Source: Haliclystus octoradiatus (Eukaryota > Cnidaria > Staurozoa > Stauromedusae > Haliclystidae). Taken from it: a DNA stretch of 64,000 nucleotides. The DNA lies in the NCBI GenBank assembly GCA_916610825.1, contig OU744452.1, positions 2,639,543 through 2,703,542 of the forward strand, read 5' to 3'. Below are positions 60,501-64,000 of the stretch, piece after piece. The position numbers and the translations under genes were made by a program. Positions within the stretch are counted from its first letter, which is position 1. Each line of letters opens with the position of its first letter. The notes beneath the pieces were generated by a model that searched no databases, was not told the origin of the DNA, and saw nothing but the letters and a program-made list of their open reading frames with translations.

Positions 60501-63265
60501 TTTATCTTGCATTTTGAACATTTCTGTTTCTTTTATTCGCTGTTCAATAGACGGAAAGAGAAACAAGTAAATTACAAATCGAAAGACTTCAAATGGAACT
60601 TGAAAAGAGCATGAAAACTCAGGTTAGTGAAAATATCATCATTTACTGAAAAAGTAGGCTACTAAAATCTTCACCATCCTATGACATTACAAGAGTGGAT
60701 TTTGCTTGGCGAAGAAACCTCGTATGCCGGATTACTTTGGTATAGTGTTATTCAAATGCCTAACTGGTACAGCATTCATTATGCTTGAATGGCTATCCCG
60801 TATAGTTGAATGCCAGCCTTAGCTTATTGGGGTTTTCTTGAGGTTATCTGAGCAAACTCAGAAGAAAATTACATTTTATCTTAATCTATATAAATATAGT
60901 TTTCGAAACCGAGTGTTTATTCATCATTTTTTACCCAAATTTTTTGAAAATTATAACCACTGATTTCAAACCAGGTTGTGGCAAAGTTATTGTTTCTATT
61001 TTCACTTGATCCGTTTTGTAGCGACACAAAACAGATCTTTTTCCTAGCCCTCTTTTACTGTTCTGGACTACAAACTAATAAAAACAACTGATTTCCCCAT
61101 ACAAATTTCATAACAACGGCTATTTTCGTATCGCTGGCGCTGAAAACATAATTTTTCTATTGTGTTCTTGTGATTTACATCTTGCCAGGCTGTTTCATTG
61201 GATTGTTGGAATAGATTTTTCAGAATGTAATTATAATTATAGAATAAAGTAAAATTGGCAACAATTTTCAGATCACCATGGAACGCAGGTAACTCATTGC
61301 TAGTGATTTATAGGCTAAACTTCAACAGGAAAATATTGCCAACTTCCAGAAGGCTAAACCTTTCAGACGTTGATCACAGGCCATCAAATGTGAAGTCTAG
61401 CTTAGTAACTCTGCCATTTGAGCTGATACTCTTAATATCTTATATATAATGAAACCTGTATATAACAGCCAGTTATGAGAGGTAGAAGACTTGAAACTAT
61501 ATGCAGTTCTCCTTTATATATGGGGTGAAAATACTATTTTATACATTACCTTGAGTGACCACTGTATAAAAGTGACTGTTATAACAGGTTTGATTGTATG
61601 TATATATTTAATGATTGTATTATTATTATATTACTTCCAGGATCAGTGTTTGAGAGACAATGACATTTGCCAAGACAAAATCAAAGTATTAGAAACGTAA
61701 GACTTAAACAACATCACATGTACAGACTGTAATGGGCATGCCATTATGAACTGAATTGTTGTGGGTGTTAGATAGCCTAAGCATTGTAAACCCTGTGAGA
61801 AGAGCTTTGAAAATTTCCATTAAATCACATTGCATGTGTTTCTTCTATAATAGAGGAATGTATACTGCTTTCTACTTGAGTTTAGAGACACTATAATACT
61901 ACTGCTGTTAAAGAGATGTTGTCTTTCTGATGCTCTGACTAAATCTGATTTTGCAACTATTACAACTATAGCCTATTTTTACAAATATTAACAATAGAAC
62001 TATATTACAATACATAACAATAAATGCAGTCAGGGTATGCCGATTCTCCTTATTTGGTATTTTAAAAGTCTTCCTTCCTGTGCATCCTGTTGCTAAGTAT
62101 CAAATAAGGGGAATAATTCTTCCTGACTACATAGGTATTTGTTTAAATAACAATAACATAAAATTAATCAACATTATTTCTCCATAACAGCATATGTATG
62201 ATTATGTATGATAAGGGTCTGAAGAAGGGTTCACCCTTCTTGAATCTTAGAGGCATTTCAAAATTTTCTTCTGAATTTGCGGCATCTAGGATTCCAGGAT
62301 TCATACCTTTATCGACCCTGTGTATAATCCCCAGTGAAAGAAGTTCATGAAAGTTAAAATTGTTAAAAGTTCATTCAACTGGTCATGAGCAGTTCATGGA
62401 AAATCTAATAAAACATGCCATTAAAAGTTTGTGAACTGAAAAGGTGTTGATTGGTTGGACATTTTTTGAAAATATAAAAATGAGCAGTATTATTATTGCA
62501 GGGTATGTATAGGCCTACCTAAAGTGATACTTAATTTAGGCAAAACTTAGCCTCGCTTTTATCTCAAGAAGAAAGACCTATTTCCTCTTAAATTAGTAAC
62601 TTGTAAATTCACATTAATCATTTCGGACATGACGTTGATCAATGTCAGATTCTTTCATAGCTGATGGGAATTGTTAACATTGAATGTATTTTTCATGTAT
62701 TTTACCAGTATTGGTTTATTTCATGTTTGCATATGCTATCAAAACATACAGTAGGCTAATTGGCGCAACAGTTCTGATTTAATCTAAAATCATCTTCAGA
62801 CAAGGTGAAAAGACAGAGTAAAAATATGCATTAATTATTATATAAAAATTTTAATTTATAAATCTATTGAATTTATCGGAATGATTTATATTTTTTCACA
62901 AAAAGTGCAAACAATTTATTTATTTACAACTATGCTATTAAGGCATTTACACGTACATACAGTGAATTAATGTAGACATAATTATATTTCAGGAAATTGG
63001 AAGAAACAATCCACAACTGTAAAATTGAAATTAACAATGTTCAAATCAGGTAACAGCCTCATAATCATCATCAAATCTAATGTGTGGAGATTGTGTAAAA
63101 GTTCCTGTAAATGTGTCAACGGTTCTGATTTTCAGTTCAGCAAATCAGCAAGGAGAGATTCTAAGAGAACGAGATAATCTGAAGTCAGAAGTTCGAAATT
63201 ATCAGCAAAAGTTATCTGTTTTGAAAGAAAATGTTGAAAGCCTCAAAGCTACTCTTGCTAGCAAG
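48509..63265 (+). CDS. CEP83: CEP83-like (CCDC41) centriole distal-appendage coiled-coil protein, N-terminal 12 exons (partial)
   Basis: Exons: 48509-48661, 49238-49378, 52201-52272, 52905-53006, 56977-57027, 57762-57869, 59320-59403, 59755-59814, 60551-60622, 61641-61696, 62993-63049, 63136-63265. All are GT..AG and in frame, giving about 362 residues with no stop; the gene runs past the right edge (human protein about 700 residues). The start MVSTGYSHAETLQ is followed by AEQRIRNEKYKAMYETLK, then VLTPQKLEVFKMRLQ and NKLRYDYSFLKSEFEHEQ, which match the conserved LTPQKLE and NKLRYEHTFLKSEFEH blocks of CEP83. The rest is heptad-rich coiled coil. CEP83 sits at the base of centriolar distal appendages and docks the mother centriole to the membrane during cilium formation. 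Most exons are whole codons long, phase 0. Introns carry a Ty3-type element, two SINE copies and several DNA transposons. Confidence 0.92.
49393..50308. mobile_element. Inverted-repeat element of unknown class, 14 bases after a CEP83 donor site
   Basis: Arms of about 50 bp: left begins CTCGAGATCAAAAGCTTGCC, right (reverse) CTCGAGGTCAAAAGCTTGCC, both running into CTGAATCAGCACGGGGCGTGG. No target duplication could be defined. It starts 14 bases after the exon 2 boundary at 49378. Confidence 0.7.
51096..51986. mobile_element. TA-flanked mariner-like element, 891 bp
   Basis: Ends GGGGAGACCGGGGAGACTTG and CACCCCGGTCTCCCC, with TA on each outer side. Several internal blocks repeat the GGAGACTTGG / CACGTCTCCC theme. 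No transposase ORF is recognisable. It lies in CEP83 intron 2. Confidence 0.8.
52467..52708 (+). mobile_element. tRNA-derived SINE, copy 1
   Basis: A tRNA-like head has an A-box-like TAGTGTAAAGG and a B-box-like GGTTCAATTCC about 45 bases later. A tail follows with ACTCACACACACATTCC, AACCAATTAACCA and CTGGTTTGTGATAAAATGA, ending A-rich. The same tail pieces recur at 59552. It lies in CEP83 intron 3. Confidence 0.65.
53151..53355 (+). repeat. 5' LTR of the CEP83-intron Ty3-type element
   Basis: 205 bp beginning TGTAG. It ends TTATA where the 3' copy has TTACA, so the usual terminal CA has mutated here. The next bases TGGTGC may begin a primer-binding site. Confidence 0.92.
53473..54455 (+). 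pseudogene. Retrotransposon gag, frameshifted near its end
   Basis: MANKNPTKADLEAEVVQLRQ opens a 264-residue frame with an N-terminal coiled coil and a capsid-like core (LIDFRDLEIRFNDYAAATR, HLHPLVDRRVF). It stops at 54267 in an A-rich run. Similar composition continues in another frame to a stop at about 54436. The knuckles CGRCGTKHVKGDC and CHKCKKKGHLQKFC follow at about 54457-54550. Confidence 0.8.
54456..55935 (+). pseudogene. Retrotransposon knuckle-protease-integrase remnant without RT
   Basis: After the knuckles comes the protease signature LADTGAGCD (about 54670). Within about 90 residues of the protease (past LKLIPKEWPK) the frame reaches the integrase core: AMDLFSHAGKEYLVIVD (first D), ESDGGPQF (second D), and, after a frameshift at about 55315, NGFAEAGIKSMK (E). 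The roughly 500 residues expected for RT and RNase H are absent. A stop at 55666 interrupts the C-terminal part, which continues as LPGTVVLVQNPKT to about 55945. Confidence 0.83.
55988..56192 (+). repeat. 3' LTR of the CEP83-intron Ty3-type element
   Basis: 205 bp, TGTAG..TTACA, followed at once by GATAT, the same five bases that precede the 5' LTR. Confidence 0.94.
57437..57606. mobile_element. Small hAT-like MITE, same family as 35332
   Basis: Starts CAGGGTCCGACAAAAG and ends TTTTGCCAGACCCTG; flanks TTTCTACG and TTCCTCCG match at 6 of 8. It lies in CEP83 intron 5. Confidence 0.7.
58154..58794. repeat. GTTCATGAAC-family element interrupted by a Mutator-like MITE
   Basis: Starts CCCTGAAAAACAAAATCATG after TA and ends TTTTTCAGGGG before TA, with many TTCATGAA words between. 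The 58193-58574 MITE is inserted inside. Confidence 0.75.
58193..58574. mobile_element. Mutator-like MITE with about 55-bp inverted repeats, 382 bp
   Basis: Starts TAGCCTGCGTTACAGACC and ends GTCTGTAACGCAGACTA; the flanks GGACTCCTC and GAACTCCTC match at 8 of 9. It is inserted within a GTTCATGAAC-family element (58154-58794) in CEP83 intron 6. Confidence 0.85.
58866..59236 (-). mobile_element. Inverted-repeat element with a decayed coding fragment
   Basis: Ends ATAAGCCCTGGGCAAAC and GTTTGCCCAGGGCTTAT pair perfectly over 17 bases. On the minus strand GKCLMAIKHNATNKIERV reads openly, and nearly the same words occur at about 29000-29050 on the plus strand. This suggests a fragment of a transposon protein, family unknown. 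Confidence 0.45.
59552..59740 (+). mobile_element. tRNA-derived SINE, copy 2
   Basis: GGGTTCAATCCGTCGC marks a mutated B box. The tail ACTCACATACACACTCCAAA, AACCAACCAACCA and ACCCGGTTTGGTGTTAAATGA parallels the copy at 52467. It ends just before CEP83 exon 8. Confidence 0.55.
62213..62320. mobile_element. Minimal hAT-like MITE, same family, 108 bp
   Basis: Starts AAGGGTCTGAAGAAGG (first base mutated) and ends TTTATCGACCCTG; flanks TGTATGAT and TGTATAAT match at 7 of 8. It lies in CEP83 intron 10. Confidence 0.7.
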
Positions 63266-64000
63266 GTAAGTAAGACCTTACAAAATATATTGTATACAGG
63301 CAGGTAAAAGTTTACCAGAAAATCTGATTTTTTGTTTTGCTGATGGCAATTTTATGCAGTTTGTCTTTGTTCTTGACTGATACTGCCCCTGCGTAAAATG
63401 AGCTCATAAACTATTCTTGGATGATTAAATTTTCTTGAACTTGTTCATAAACTTTACGTTGCAATTGCCAATTTGTGAACTGTTCATAACAAGTTCATGA
63501 ATTGAATCATGAAAATTTAATCAAGATGGAACTATTTAATGTTCATAGACAGAATTCATGAACTGTTTTTCGTGGGGATGAACTCACATGTTATAGAAAC
63601 ACTATATCAGGTGGCATTAATTAGCTTGTAAGTGATCAGAAAGTAATGTTAAGAAGTTTGCTAACTATTTACAGAGACTAATACAATTCTACTTTGCCAG
63701 CATTATTTTTGTTCTGATTGGTTGATCACTTGTTTGCTATTAATCAAAGACTGTGGACATTATTGACACTTCACATGTACATTATTAATTATTTGTTCAA
63801 AACGCTAAATTTGTTGTTCAAAGCGCCTAATTTGTGTAGTTAGCTTTGTTTCTACTGTTATTTGATGTCTGCTAAAACAATTAGACACATCATTGCCTAG
63901 AAAATCGAAAGTTCAAAATGGTTGGGTCTAGCGTCTTGAATTGTTGATTTTGGTGGACTTCATTGATAACCTGATAGTAGACAACTTGATCTCTGTGTCT
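63266..64000. other. CEP83 intron 12 start: one GTTCATGAAC-family copy
   Basis: Begins with the GTAAGT donor after exon 12. Contains a family copy at about 63385-63577 that ends GTTTTTCGTGGGG. No further exon was seen before the window ends. Confidence 0.6.

Overview
The window is nuclear DNA from an animal. It is AT-rich, its genes are split into many small exons with GT..AG junctions that keep the reading frame, and its introns are packed with transposable elements. No bacterial, organellar or viral gene organisation is seen. The species cannot be fixed from the sequence; an invertebrate or basal chordate would fit. Four host genes were rebuilt by hand, exon by exon, checking splice phase at every junction. 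From left to right they are: (1) a DOCK1/2/5-type guanine-nucleotide exchange factor on the minus strand, whose first 15 coding exons run from 21440 down to 260 and which leaves the window on the left; (2) a plus-strand gene of 9 exons (21718-31617) for a roughly 314-residue protein with a SWIM-type zinc finger that I cannot name; (3) GDP-L-fucose synthase on the minus strand (44172 down to 32612, last short exon not found); (4) the first 12 exons of a CEP83-like centriolar distal-appendage coiled-coil protein on the plus strand (48509-63265), continuing past the right edge.

Genes 1 and 2 are head to head, with 277 bases between start codons, so they probably share a bidirectional promoter. 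Genes 2 and 3 converge tail to tail. Genes 3 and 4 diverge over about 4.3 kb that holds a truncated LINE.

Most of the remaining DNA is mobile. There are three LTR retrotransposons, each bounded by paired LTRs and a target-site duplication: a Ty3-type element at 22606-26594, a second at 53151-56192, and a non-coding one with apparently identical LTRs at 19381-21087. Both coding elements have lost reverse-transcriptase sequence: one lacks the front of the RT domain, the other the whole RT-RNase H segment. In DOCK intron 6, two LINE copies lie in the same direction, each ending in a long TATC microsatellite. A third truncated LINE is at 46624-47715. DNA transposons with matched target duplications include two hAT elements of one family, four copies of a second hAT-like family (1027, 182, 170 and 108 bp), three elements starting TAGCCTGC with 9-bp duplications (Mutator-like), and another 9-bp element carrying a hAT nested inside it. 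Smaller items are TA-flanked MITEs, foldback palindromes, a 160-bp tandem repeat, two tRNA-derived SINE copies and a dispersed family built on the palindrome GTTCATGAAC.

The host genes have no evident shared pathway: Rac activation/cytoskeleton, an unknown zinc-finger protein, GDP-fucose supply for glycosylation, and ciliogenesis. The elements lie in introns or between genes, and none interrupts a host coding exon that I could identify.
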